Shown: positions 9,370-19,832 of the stretch, piece after piece
Numbering within the stretch: position 1 is the first letter of the stretch
Layout of the letters: the number at the start of each line of letters is the position of its first letter
Position numbers and translations under genes: made by a program
The notes under the pieces: model-generated
The model's database searches: none
Seen by the model: the letters and a program-made list of their open reading frames with translations, nothing else
What the model was told of the DNA's origin: nothing
NCBI RefSeq assembly: GCF_000313135.1
Contig: NW_004457434.1
Location: 105,592-151,908, forward strand
Length of the DNA: 46,317 bases
Source of the DNA: Acanthamoeba castellanii str. Neff
Lineage: Eukaryota > Discosea > Longamoebia > Acanthamoebidae
Direction of reading: 5' to 3'

Positions 9370-11927
9370 CACACACACAAGCACAGGCTCATCTATACAC
9401 GTGCGCTGTGTGTGCGGCGAGTAGCTCGTGTGTCGGTGCTGGACATGAAGGACATGTCGCCTGAGGAGAAGAAAATGTACCGCCGCAACCTGGCCATCGA
9501 GGAGCTCATCCTCACCGAAAAGGAATACATACACGACCTCGACGTTCTCGTGCGGGTACGGAGCGACCAACGACACGACACGACACGACACGGTTCTGAA
9601 AAGGTGTGTTTGTGCGCGCAGGTGTTCTTGGTGCCCATTCAACGGAACCTGGCGGACGAGGAGCAGAAGGTGAAGATACTCGACGACCAGGAGCTGCGCC
9701 TCATCTTCGGCAACGTGGAGGAGATACTGCACGGGAGCAAGGCGCTCCACCAGGCACTCGACCATGCGTGGAAGGAGGCCCTCGCCTCCAAGCGAGCTCC
9801 TCACGTCGGCCAAATCTTCCTCGACCACGTACGAGTTGTGTCGTGTTGTGGCGCGTGCGTGTGTCGCGTGTCGTGTGCGGTGCGTGCGGTGTTGTGTGCG
9901 CAGTGCATGCGCTGACGTGCGTTGATGACAGATGGCGTCGTTGCGCGAGTACGAGAAGCTGTGCACGCACCAGCAGATGGCGACCGAGAGCCTGGACAAA
10001 GCGCTGGGCACGGCGGTGGACAAGGACGACGGCAACTCGACCGGCTCCCTCGCCTTCAGCAAGCGCTTCCGCCGAAAAGAGGAGGGCGAGCGATCCGAGT
10101 TCGCCCAGTTCTGCGACGAGGCCAAGCGGCACAAGGACTGCCGACGGCTCGACATCGCGAGTTTCCTCATCAAGCCCTTCCAACGCGTCACCAAATACCC
10201 ACTTCTTTTTAGAGTACGCGCGTGTGTCGTGTCGTGTCGTGTCGTGTCGTTGTGTCGTGCGTGTCGTGTGGTTGACGTTGCGGATGGACGAGCAGGAGAT
10301 CATATCGTACATGGACGCGAGCGATCCGGACTACGAAAACATTCAGAAGGCGCAGGCGGAGATCGGGAAGATGATCGCCAAGGCCAACGAGAAGAAGCGC
10401 ATCGTCGACAACTTCCAGGTGCTCATCGAGATCCAGAGTCGCATCATCCTGCCCGCCGGCAGCAACCTCATCAAGAAAGGTATCCTATCTGATTACACGT
10501 TCGATGTGTGCGGTGGCGTGTGCGATTGTGTGCGCGTGCGGCGGCGTGTGTGTCGCGCGTGACGTGTGCGCTGACGTCGAGGGAACGCACGCACAGGACG
10601 AGCATTCGTCCAGGAGGGCCGATTCCACGTGTCGGTCAACCGGGAGAAGTTTGCCAAGCGACTCCTCTTCCTCTTCTCCGACCTTCTCATTCTCACCCAA
10701 CCCGTCAAAAAGGTACCACCTTTCAATTTTACAACATTAATAAGGTAAAAATAAAAAATAATGAATTCCTAAATTAATTATTTCCTATAATTTAGGAAAA
10801 CTTACATTAATTTTATTTTATGTTGCGAGCAGGAAGTGGAGCGAAGCATGTACCTCCACAGCATTCCGCTGGCGGCCGCGGTGCTGAGCGACATCAAGGA
10901 GGGCGCCCACGAGGCGGGCAAGATGGCACGCCACGCATTCAGCGTCCAGCACGCGCGCGAGCCACTGCGCATCGTCGCCTTCGCGGCCAGCGACGACGAG
11001 AAGCGCGACTGGATGCACATGCTCTCCACGCGCATCGCCAGCGCCGCGGCCGAGAGCCAGGCCGAACCCACGTCGGCCTTCGCCAGCCCTCAGGTCTTCA
11101 TCAACCTCCACACCACCGCCACCACCACCAACTCGACGACGCCGATGACGACGACATCCAGCGACAGCCTTCCCACCTTGTCGCCACTCAGCTCGTCGTC
11201 ATCGATAGCGGCGTCGGCATCACCGGCATCGTCGGCAGTGGTGGAGAACATGTCGAAGGGCCGTCTGTCGTCGTCGATGATCGTTCGGCCGCAGGACCGC
11301 AAAGGCCTGGGCAAGATGGTGCAGCGCCTGGTCGAGCAGAAGGCCAACCGCGGCCATCATCACCACAGTCCCAAGGACGAACAGCCAAGCGAGGCCACGA
11401 CCACCACTGGCGGCGGCGGCGGTCGTGGTAGCGGCGAGGCCAGCAAGGAGACGAACCGGTCGTGGGGCGAAGCGGAGCTCAAGCTGACGCTGACCGAACA
11501 GAGAGCCGGCAGCCGAAAGAGCTTCCTGCGGGCCAACTCCGCCAACTTCGCGCGCACGCCGACGACCACCGCGAGCGGACCAGACAGTGGCGACGGCAGC
11601 GGCAGCGAGCCACGGCCGGCCGAGGCTGAGCTGTCGACTCCCCGCCAGACCACCTTCGTCAAGTATAAGCCCTCCACGTCGTCGTCATCATCCGCTCGCC
11701 CGACGTCACCACCACCAGCATCGGCGACGGCCACGTCATCAACTGCGCCGGCGGCGACGACGACAGGTTGGGCGCCGGCAACGAAGCGAAGCGCCAGCGC
11801 GCGAGGTGGTGCAGATTCAGAGGCAGAGCGCCAGCGGAAGGGCACCACCGCCTTCTTCGGCCTGCGCGCCAGCTCCGACATTCCCACCACAACCACCCAG
11901 CCGCCTGCGACGCGCCCGCGACCGTGA
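7398..11927 (+). CDS. Ankyrin-repeat RhoGEF (ANK-DH-PH)
   Basis: Guanine nucleotide exchange factor for Rho/Rac GTPases, predicted to drive actin signalling. Order of parts: a Ser/Thr/Pro-rich start; a coiled coil (LRVELLLEKLRVQAELLRVK, near 7560); Ser-rich linker; a second helix (LQELLVRYDQLEKALIEV); then ankyrin repeats (GQTPLHMACSNATNVEVVRA, TALHYACMENAHKDLIWLL, GDTPLHLAALHDGYEVAQVL, GETVLHYAIMANKKVIVEKL) from about 8395 to 9320. The DH domain begins at RRNLAIEELILTEKEYIHDL (9482) and ends at SFLIKPFQRVTKYPLLFR (10160-10213), the CR3 signature. A PH domain follows (RFHVSVNREKFAKRLLFLFS to EKRDWMHML, 10620-11030), and a long low-complexity Ser/Thr tail. More than ten short introns, most with CA or GTGTC repeats. 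Oddity: the open frame changes near 7660-7680 with no plausible intron, so one base is probably missing there. Start uncertain; 7398 is the first ATG in the coiled-coil frame. Confidence 0.9.
9335..9379. repeat. (CA)n microsatellite in a RhoGEF intron
   Basis: About 45 bases of nearly pure CA dinucleotides inside the intron between the last ankyrin exon and the first DH exon of the RhoGEF gene, starting a few bases after the GT donor. Confidence 0.9.
10218..10262. repeat. GTGTC pentanucleotide repeat in a RhoGEF intron
   Basis: Tandem GTGTC units directly after the donor of the intron that follows the DH exon ending at 10213. The same motif occurs in the introns at 9836-9900, 22950-22980 and 32660-32757. 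Confidence 0.8.
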
Positions 11928-12027
11928 GCGTGTCCCCTTCCCGTGCGTGAAGCCTCCGCGTGTACTTTATATAACTTTGTGCGTTGTGTGGACGCCCAAC
12001 ACAAAGCCAGCAGTAGAGCCACCCCCG

Positions 12028-12090
12028 TTCCATCACCATACCAACAACTTGCGCGGCCGGCGCTGGATTGTGTGTAGAGTCGCTGTAGGC
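12028..12090 (-). pseudogene. Relic of the 3' end of an ANK/F-box/GTPase gene
   Basis: On the minus strand, about 40 bases around 12045-12085 read CTACAGCGACTCTACACACA followed by ATCCAGCGCC, very close to the last exon of copy A at 12690-12730 (CTGCAGCGGCTCTACGCACA then ATCCAGCACC), which encodes LQRLYAQSST. Here the frame encodes LQRLYTQSSAG and is not preceded by the rest of the last exon. The simplest reading is a small leftover of a former tandem copy. The match is short, so I hold this at moderate confidence. Confidence 0.45.
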
Positions 12091-12150
12091 GCGGCGGGTG
12101 TTGCATTGGGTAACCAGGCTCCTCGTTGTGGTTAGACCAGAAGAGGCATT

Positions 12151-12540
12151 ATGTGGGATAGGTTGTACTACTTGCACCATAGTCTAATGCTTTCAACAGG
12201 CACCTCACTCGCAGCACTATTGGGTGGCTTTGCTCTCTGGCTTAAGAGCACCACCATGGCTACACGTGACGATCTTAAGATGAACCTAGAGGCTGAGATC
12301 CTGGTACATGCACTCGTCTGTTGCGTCTTATTTCCCCTTAGTCATTGCTTGACTGGGCATGTTTCAATCTTGATTAGACAGCCCTTGAGAGCCTCCCTGC
12401 TGTGATCAACCTGCATTACCAGAAAAGGTGGCTTCATGAATAACTTCAGAACAACAACCAGCCACTCGTCATCACACCCCAGCCCCAAGGCAATGTCCCA
12501 GGTGCAACTTGCCCTTAGGGCAGAAAGACTGTGCGGTCAT
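12151..12540 (+). pseudogene. Possible decayed gene fragment, unknown family
   Basis: The frame from 12151 (MWDRLYYLHHSLMLSTGTS) is open to 12405 and includes TRDDLKMNLEAEIL followed by a good donor (GTACATG, 12303). If spliced to the acceptor ending at 12379, the frame continues as ALESLPAVINLHYQKRWLHE, then a TAA, then a further open piece (QPLVITPQPQGNVPGATC). The joined reading looks protein-like and is broken by a single stop. No family recognised. Could be chance; no intact gene should be annotated here. Confidence 0.3.
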
Positions 12541-12619
12541 CCAATAACAAGATTCGTGTCTGTACAGGTCAAGCCATCTTTTGATGTTGTCCACTCTTGT
12601 GGTGATGCCTCTTGCGCGC

Positions 12620-15164
12620 TCACTGGAGCAGGCACCGTACTGTGGCCGAGGTCTGTGCTTCAGCGGCGGCCTGTGCGGCGGCTGCGGCCTTGCGCCAGGT
12701 GCTGGATTGTGCGTAGAGCCGCTGCAGCAGCACCTCGGAGGGCACATGGCACCCATGATGGCAAGCGAATGGCTGGCGCCTGGTCAGCGTGACCTCGGCC
12801 AGGTGGGTGAAGGCTTCGACCACTGATATTCGAGTGTGTGGCGCATGAGTGAGAAAATGATGACAAATGAACGAAGAGCAAAGACAGGGTCGTTAGGGAA
12901 GAAGGGCCAAGCGGTACCTCCGCTCCCGTTCAAGCTGCTCACTTCATGCCATCCGACGGCGCCCAGCTCTTGCGCCAGCGCTTGGCCCTCTTCGGGCGAC
13001 ACGCACCGCCGCGCCACCAGATCGTTCTGGGTGCCCACTGGTGCGACGTTTGCATCGGTCAAGGCCCGGCCCGGGGTGAGTTCAGGTCGCCCAACCACCA
13101 AGTTACCATACCCACACATGGCGTTGGGCGGTATACCGATCAAGAACACTGGCGACTGGCCATCGTCGCTCGTGCAATTCTCCATGAACGTGGCCACCCA
13201 CTTGCGTACGTTGTGAAAGGACTCCCGGGACGTGATGTCGTACACCACCATCACCGAGGCGCAGCGGTAGTACATCCTTGCCATATTCGACGTGCGCGGG
13301 TAGGCAGGCGAGTCCCACACTGTGGTTCTCCCTCGCGCGTCAGCTTCTCTGACGCTTGTCTGCCTGTGTGACCCGGGGGGGGGGGCGAGTACCTTGAAGC
13401 TTGATGCGCAGCCCCTGGAGGTCGATCGTCTTGATCCTGAAGTCAACGCCAATGCTCGTCAGCCAGCCGGTGGAGAACACGTTGTCGGTGAGCCGGTAGA
13501 GGAGCGACGTCTTGCCCACCGCTAGTCACGGGAGGAGGAGCGCACTCATCGTCAGCTTGGCTCGGCTCATAGTCGGCTTTGCCATTGGGGGGGGGGTGAA
13601 CACGCACCTGAGTCGCCAGTGATGACGAACTTGAAGAGGTAGTCGTATTGTGCTACGTTCGGCGTAGCTTTGTGTTGGTGCGCCGCTCGTTGTGCTTCTG
13701 AACACACGTGAGGAGGCGGGCGATGAGGATGATGAAGGTAGGGAGCGAGGGAAGCGATGACACGACGTGCTTTGCTCACGTGCATAAGTCTGGAGGCGAG
13801 GCCGCAGCCAGGTCATGTAGCGTCCCTTCCACGACCATTGTGCTCCTCCTCCTCCTCCTTTGGCCACGCTGCTGCTGCTGCTCGCCCACCGCGAATCGCC
13901 GAAGCGCTGCCACACACAGTTGGCGCTGCTCACTTCGTTCAACGTCTGTCGTGTGCGGCCTGGCGTTAGAATGTGACATAACTGGGCGAAGCTACCCCTC
14001 CGGGGGGGGGGAGCGGAGTACCGTGCAGGTTTGTGCGACGAGGCACAGGTCGTACGGGTCGAGCTGGGCCATGACGTGCGCCAGCACGTCGAAGGGCATG
14101 AACAGCATGGGACACGCTTGGTATCCGCGCTCCTCTATGAACCGCGCCAGGGCCATGTGTCCTGCTTGTCTGGCCACCTGCAACGAGCTTGTTTAGCTCC
14201 CGGTATTTGAAAAAACAAAAAACAAAGATGGTATCAAAAGAAATGAAAAGGAAATCGTACGTCCGACACAGTGCCTTGCTTGCCCACAGCGAGCGGATAG
14301 GCCCCATGGTCGAGAAGCAGAGACACCATTGCCTCGTGACCACCTCGGGCTGCGTGGTGGAGTGGCGTTTCGTTCTTCTTGTCGGCCTTGTTGACATTCA
14401 CACGCCTGCACTCTGCAGTCGATAGACACGCTCACTCTCAGCCCTCCGAGTTGGTCCGTTCGGGCTGAAGCGCGCAACAGAGTACCTTGGAAGAGGAACT
14501 GAACCACGGGCCAGTTGCCCCTCGCGCAGGCCAAGTGAAATGGGGTCACTCCATTACGGTCACAGCTGCGATGAACAGATTCAAAGTCAGCCCAGTCAGA
14601 AACCAATCAGATGTAGGACAGGGCACCCACGCAAACGGGCTCGCTCCAGCATTCATCAGTAGCTGCCACAGCTGGACCGAAGCAACTGGTGGCGAAGGTG
14701 AGGGCGACGGCGTGAGCCACCCAGAGCCACCAGTGGTGGGCTCCTGCATCACCATGGACCAAGAAGAGAAGTTCACCATCACGGACCCCGCAGAAGAACA
14801 ACTTGGAAGTGGTGCGCATGAGTACCTGGCGAGGGAATGGTCCGCTTTGCACCTCGGCCAGCGCATGCAGCTCTGATCGCTTGCGGTGCTTCATGGAGCG
14901 AGCACCATGATCGATGAGCAGCTGCGCAATGGCCAGGTTCTCGCACTTGACCGCCACGAGGAGTGGCCTGCCTTCGCCCCTCCGGTTGATGTCGCACCCT
15001 TCTGCCGCGTGCAACGAAAAATGAACTCAGCCCCTGAACGCCCGAAGGGGGGGATGACAAAAGAGAGGCATACGGCTGAGCAGCTGCTGCACTCTATCTT
15101 CGTCGCCCGCCACCACAGCCGTGGTGAGCGAAGCCAGGTCGTCAGCTACCCCTGCACCATCCAT
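12620..15164 (-). CDS. Ankyrin / F-box / Rab-like GTPase fusion protein (copy A)
   Basis: Starts at 15164 (MDGAGVADDL) and ends at 12620, in about ten exons that splice in frame. Ankyrin repeats: [71 protein letters not shown]. Next VARQAGHMALARFIEERG, then an F-box (MPFDVLAHVMAQLDPYDLC, VAQTC, and after an intron LNEVSSANCVWQRFGDSRW) and WKGRYMTWLRPRL. A Ras-superfamily G domain follows (13660-12800): KFVITGDSAVGKTSLLYRL, SIGVDFRIKTIDLQG, VWDSPAYPRTSNMARMYYR, VMVVYDITSRESFHNVRKW, GTQNDL, VEAFTHLAEVTL. The C-terminus has GCHVPSEVLLQRL. F-box proteins normally recruit substrates to SCF ubiquitin ligases through Skp1; a fused GTPase would be a nucleotide switch or docking module. Here G3 is DSPAYP instead of DTAGQE and G4 is TQND instead of NKxD, so hydrolysis is probably lost. 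Paralogue of the gene at 32006-34215, with shared intron positions. Function inferred from domains only. Confidence 0.85.
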
Positions 15165-15521
15165 CCTTGAGCCACGAGAGACCACGGCCAAGAGTACTAC
15201 TCTTGCATCAGCCTCGGCAGTGACTTCTGTCCTAGCTCGCACGGAAACGCCTTCTTCGAACACGTTTTGGTCGACTCAAAATAGACCTATCAGCTATCTG
15301 CGGCCGTTCATGAAGTTGGCTCGCCCTCTTGGTCAAGTGGGCACTTAGTCGCGAGTCCTCTGTGTCGTGTTCTTAACCGCGGCTTAGTGATGGCGCAGAG
15401 GGTGTGAGAGCGTGCACGCCCAAACTGATGAGGAGGAAAAGCGTGTTTATCTAACGTCTAGACTCTTTGAACAAAAGGAAGAGAGGAGAAGAGAGGTGCG
15501 ACCTCGCTGTGTGTGTGCCAT
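15165..15521. other. Intergenic: promoter of copy A, 3' side of POMP
   Basis: About 360 bp between POMP stop and the start of the fusion gene, both on the minus strand. No gene-like frame beyond the extension of the first exon of copy A (open upstream of 15164 but without ATG). Nothing else recognised. Confidence 0.4.
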
Positions 15522-16139
15522 TTACAAACCAAGACGGTGCTCCATCACCTCGTGCAGATCGATGGCAGACTCGGGAGCCGAAGGATCTGAAAGGAGAAGC
15601 GAGGGAGCACACGTCAGTAACAAGGCCTTGCGGTAACAGAGAGAAGTGGCACAGACGAAGCGTACCCCTGAGGAAGTCGCTGAAGCCAATCTCTTCGTCA
15701 AGTCCCAGGCTGGTGGACAAACCCACAAATTCGCTCTTGAGGGTGGGGAGTCGCTGGAAATTGGACAGAATGCTCTCCTCCATCTGGAGCCTCATGGACA
15801 GATGCGAACCGTACACGTTCTGCAAGGCCACTCTCTTGAACTGCACTTCGTTCTTGGCGAACTGTATACGGAGCGTGCAGAGGGGAGCTTGGTGTTACAG
15901 CAGGCCGATTCGATTTGGGGGGGGGGGTCACACGTACGTTGAGCTCACGAGCCTGAAGGGGATGCACGATGGGAACATCGGATTGGGCCGTCACGGCAGT
16001 GGCGCCTTCACGCAGCGGGTTGATTTCCCTACGCAGAATCGGTACAGAGGTCGCCTTTTTGAAAGAGAGAAGGGTCCATGTTGGCATGAGAAAGAAAAGG
16101 TTCCATCCAGCAGCGAGGGGCAGGATCATCACTCACCAT
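15522..16139 (-). CDS. POMP: Proteasome maturation factor POMP/UMP1
   Basis: Chaperone for assembly of the 20S proteasome; it sits inside half-proteasomes and is degraded when two halves join. Four exons (16139-16137, 16054-15938, 15861-15666, 15586-15522) give 126 residues in frame. Recognition: VHPLQARELN near the start of the conserved part, QFKRVALQNVYGSHLSMRLQ, MEESILSNFQRLPTL, GLDEEIGFSDFLRDPS and the short tail EHRLGL, all in the order and spacing of human POMP and yeast Ump1. The length is near that of human POMP (141). An unusual feature: the first coding exon is only the ATG; GTGAGT follows immediately, and the next exon starts with GCGACCTCT (MATSVPILRR). The alternative, an ATG further on, would remove the N-terminus without gaining anything. 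No other gene overlaps it. Confidence 0.92.
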
Positions 16140-16563
16140 TTTGTTGTTTGATTGTTGAATGATCGAAAAATCAAGATGGTAGCAACAGCCCTTCCCAGCA
16201 GATCTTGTGTTGTGGCCACCAGCGAGTTTGCTGGCGCAGTTCTCCCTCTCAAAGCCGGTCAATCCCCGATGCCCCGGATTTCCCTGGTACGCCCATCAGC
16301 AATTTGGCCTTCCCTCCGTGGCCCTTTTTTCCGCCAGTTTCCCGCGACCAAGCCGATTGAGGTTTGGTGAACCGAGAAGCGCCTGTGACAGCGTCAGCGG
16401 CGAAGTGCGCGAAGCCAGGCTGGAGAGCGAATCGACCGAGGCAGTTGTGTTAAACACTGGCGCGGCAGAAGGTTGTGAATCAGCAGCCTCACCTCGCTCT
16501 TCTTCATCCTCCTCCATCTTCCCCATTCTTCGCTAGCCCCAACCGACGTTAATCGTCTCTCAT
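16140..16563. promoter_or_regulatory. Divergent promoter region, POMP / protein O-mannosyltransferase
   Basis: 420 bp between two divergent starts. Both strands have short open frames without recognisable domains. It presumably carries both promoters; no clear TATA box or known motif stands out. Confidence 0.35.
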
Positions 16564-18961
16564 ATGTCCGTACGCGGCCCCAAGAAGAAGAAAATCTCGA
16601 GCGATCGCACTGAGGGCAGTGAGACCGTTTCATCCACCACTTCCTCTGCCTCCACATCGTCACCTGTGGTAGACACCAAGTCATCGAAGAAGGCCAGGAA
16701 ACAAAAGCACAAGGAAGCCACCGAGGTAAAAACAAAAACAAATCATTTCTACACGACAAATCATCCAGATCAACAGCCTCAAAATCTGTTGATCTGCTGT
16801 TATATATCAGCTTCTGATCTCCCCTTTCCTCTGATCAGGAGCAGGACGTTGCGCCGGTGTCGTTAAACATGTTCTACCAGAATGAGCCTTTCCCGCAACC
16901 TGCGCCCCCGCATCTGGCCAAGTATCGCTTGACGGTCTTGCTCACCATCGTCGTCCTGTCCTTCTTCACTCGCTACTACCTGATCCAGCACCCGGCGCAA
17001 GTGTCCTTCGATGAAGTGCATTTTGGCCATTTTGCCAACAACTACATCGATGGCAAGTACTTCTTCGACATTCACCCTCCTCTTGGTACGCCTTCCCTCT
17101 CACCAGCGCCGTCTTGTGTCAATCAGCCGCTACTCGATCGATCTCAATCTCTCCTTTTTGGTGAATTCCAGGCAAGTACTTCCTCGCCACGACGGGCTAC
17201 CTTGTTGGGTTCAACACGTCGTTCTCGTGGGCCAACATTGGAATGGATTTTGAAGATCACAAGTATATCTACATGCGCGGCACCCACGCCTTCTTCGGCT
17301 CGTGCCTGGCACCCATCATCTTCCTCTCGGCCGAGCAGATGGGACTCTCCCTTCCGGCTTCCGCGATCGCTGGAGCGTTGGTGGTCTTCGACAACGGACT
17401 TGCTTGCATCTCCCGTTTCGTCTTCACCGACGCCTTCCTGTTCTTCTTCCTTTGCATGAGTGTCTACACCTCCCTCAAGGTGCGCCACCTCTCCTCCTTC
17501 TACTTTGCTCTCTTTGCTTGCGCCTTCTTGTTCTCACGAGTGCTCCTCCTACGCTGTAGGTGTGTAACACCGAGCCTTCGTATAACATCTCGCTGGCCAA
17601 CGCGCCTTCGGTGCTCTTCCCTCGCGAGTGGTGGTTCTGGGCTGTCGCCTGTGGTCTCTCCATGGGCGGTCTGTGCTCTGTCAAGTGGACCGGTGTCGGC
17701 ACTGTCGGTATCATCGGTACGGGTTCTCCTCTTGTATTTATGCGCGCGTTCTGGTGTATCCAGTCGTCAGGCCCTTCGCTTATCGTGCGACTCCACCATT
17801 CAGGTCTTCGCTTCATCATGCTCTTGTTCCTCCACATCTTCCGCAAGTACGACGAGAAGAAGCTGGACGACTGGAAGAACAAGATGGTTCGCGCCTGGAA
17901 CTGGCTTGCCGGAGGTACTCACTCCAGGCACTCGTTAAGATGGCCCTGGGCTGCTTTTTGACCCTGTCTTCCAGGCATCTTGATGGTTGTTCTTCTCCTG
18001 GTGGTGTACACCGTCTGCTGGATCCTCCATTTCGTCATTCTCTGCAACTCGGGTCCCGGCAATGACTGGATGTCCAGGGAGTTCCTGTCCACCCTCAACG
18101 GGACCGGCATCACGCTGGAGCCTCGTACGTCCCTTCCCTCTCCGCGCGGTTTCCGGCAGCGCTCCTCACGTCATCATCTTCGTTAAACAGACGAGCGTGC
18201 GCCCACGATGCTCGAGAACATTCTGCTCATCCACAAGACCATGTACGACGCCAACTCTGGTTTGACGGCGACCCACACCTGGGGCTCCGTGTGGTACGGC
18301 ACCTATCCCCGCCCACCGACTCGAGGCCTGGTTTGGTCCCGCGCCTAACTCGTCTCTTCTTCGTTGCTATGCTCTTCTTCTTCGTATGACATAGGTACAC
18401 CTGGCCGCTGAACATCAGGGGCGTGCTGTACTGGACCAAGTACATGGACCACTCGCGCGAGATCGTCTACCTCTTCGGCAACCCCTTCGTGTGGTGGGGC
18501 ACCACTGTCGTCCTCATTCTCTTCCTCGCCTACATCTTCTACTTCCTCTTCGTGGCCAACCAGACCGCCCTCCCGAGAGGCCAGACCCATTTCCTCGGCT
18601 TCGGTGCCTTCCTTCTTCTCGGCTACGTCGTCAACTGGATCCCGTACATCGGTATCTCTAGGTACTAGGCCAACCTGTCCTCCAACCCTGCGACGATGCA
18701 TCAACTCACTCGTCTCTTTCTCTGTGTAATAGGGTGTGCTTCATCTACCACTACATGCCTTCGCTCTTCTTCGCCATCCTCCTCGCTGCGCTCTTCTTCG
18801 ACTACTTCGTCAAGAGCTGGAAGGCGAAGCAGATTGGCGCCGGCATCGTCATCGCCGTCGCCGCCTGGCACTTCTGGTACTTCGCGCCCTTCACCTACGG
18901 CACGGAGATCACCACCGAGCAGGCCAACAGGATGGAGTGGCTTCACGCCTGGGGCGCCTAA
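16564..18961 (+). CDS. Protein O-mannosyltransferase (PMT family) lacking a MIR domain
   Basis: Multi-pass ER enzyme of glycosyltransferase family 39 that transfers mannose from dolichyl-phosphate-mannose to Ser/Thr of secretory proteins. The first exon is Ser/Lys-rich and cytosolic (MSVRGPKKKK). Then come a membrane helix (LTVLLTIVVLSFFTRYYLI), the catalytic loop 1 signature VSFDEVHFGHFANNYIDGKY with the Asp-Glu pair and FFDIHPPLGKYFLATTGYL, IYMRGTHAFFGSCLAP, AIAGALVVFDNGLACISRF with FTDAFLFFF, the amphipathic PREWWFWAVACGLSMGGLC with SVKWTG, and the C-terminal block YTWPLNIRGVLYWTKYMDHS, FLGFGAFLLLGYVVNWIPYI and VCFIYHYMPSLFFAILLAAL. Eukaryotic PMTs carry a MIR domain in the large lumenal loop; here that loop (after ITLEP, around 18115-18350) is under 100 residues and has no MIR repeats. 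About ten exons. Its last exon is repeated after the assembly gap. Confidence 0.92.
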
Positions 18962-19327
18962 ACCAGCGGCACAACCTTCACCACGCGCCCACGCTCCTTC
19001 TCCCCCTCTCTGCCTCTCAATAGCTCTTTTCCCCACCTCCAATCTCCACCTCTGCGCAATGAAGACGAAGAAGAAAGAGGTGAAGGCGAGGAACAAGAAA
19101 GAGTCCAGGTCCTCACTTCATCTCTTTTTTCTGAGCATCCCTTCCACCTTCTTCCCGACCCACACATTTAGAATGTAAAAGCAGAAAATAAACAATATAA
19201 CAAATAATAATTGAATTATGTGCAATTAGTAAAAAAACCATGGACCAACAAGCTTGAAGAGCAACCTCCTGCAACTCCGCATACTCCCAACCACACGCGA
19301 AGCAGAGTGCTCCACATTCTTGACTCC
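18842..19327 (+). repeat. Copy 1 of a ~490-bp direct repeat at a contig edge
   Basis: From GGCATCGTCATCGCC in the last exon of the PMT gene to the last base before the N run. It is repeated at 19833-20333 with a handful of substitutions and small indels (for example AAGGACAAG present only in copy 2, CCCTCTCTGCC versus CCCTCTCTCTGCC). Includes the PMT C-terminus, stop and 3' UTR. Confidence 0.95.
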
Positions 19328-19832
19328 NNNNNNNNNNNNNNNNNNNNNNNNNNNNNNNNNNNNNNNNNNNNNNNNNNNNNNNNNNNNNNNNNNNNNNNNN
19401 NNNNNNNNNNNNNNNNNNNNNNNNNNNNNNNNNNNNNNNNNNNNNNNNNNNNNNNNNNNNNNNNNNNNNNNNNNNNNNNNNNNNNNNNNNNNNNNNNNNN
19501 NNNNNNNNNNNNNNNNNNNNNNNNNNNNNNNNNNNNNNNNNNNNNNNNNNNNNNNNNNNNNNNNNNNNNNNNNNNNNNNNNNNNNNNNNNNNNNNNNNNN
19601 NNNNNNNNNNNNNNNNNNNNNNNNNNNNNNNNNNNNNNNNNNNNNNNNNNNNNNNNNNNNNNNNNNNNNNNNNNNNNNNNNNNNNNNNNNNNNNNNNNNN
19701 NNNNNNNNNNNNNNNNNNNNNNNNNNNNNNNNNNNNNNNNNNNNNNNNNNNNNNNNNNNNNNNNNNNNNNNNNNNNNNNNNNNNNNNNNNNNNNNNNNNN
19801 NNNNNNNNNNNNNNNNNNNNNNNNNNNNNNNN
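19328..19832. other. Assembly gap (505 N)
   Basis: A run of 505 undetermined bases. The repeat on the left ends exactly at its first N and the repeat on the right starts exactly after its last N, which is what an unmerged contig overlap looks like. Confidence 1.

Larger units (their letters stand above)
11928..12619. other. Region of gene relics between RhoGEF and ANK/F-box/GTPase copy A
   Basis: This 690-bp stretch has no intact gene that I can support. It begins with the 3' UTR of the RhoGEF, then holds a short piece similar to the end of the neighbouring fusion gene (12028-12090) and a decayed open frame on the plus strand (12151-12540); both are listed separately. Base composition is less GC-rich than in flanking coding exons. 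Confidence 0.5.
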
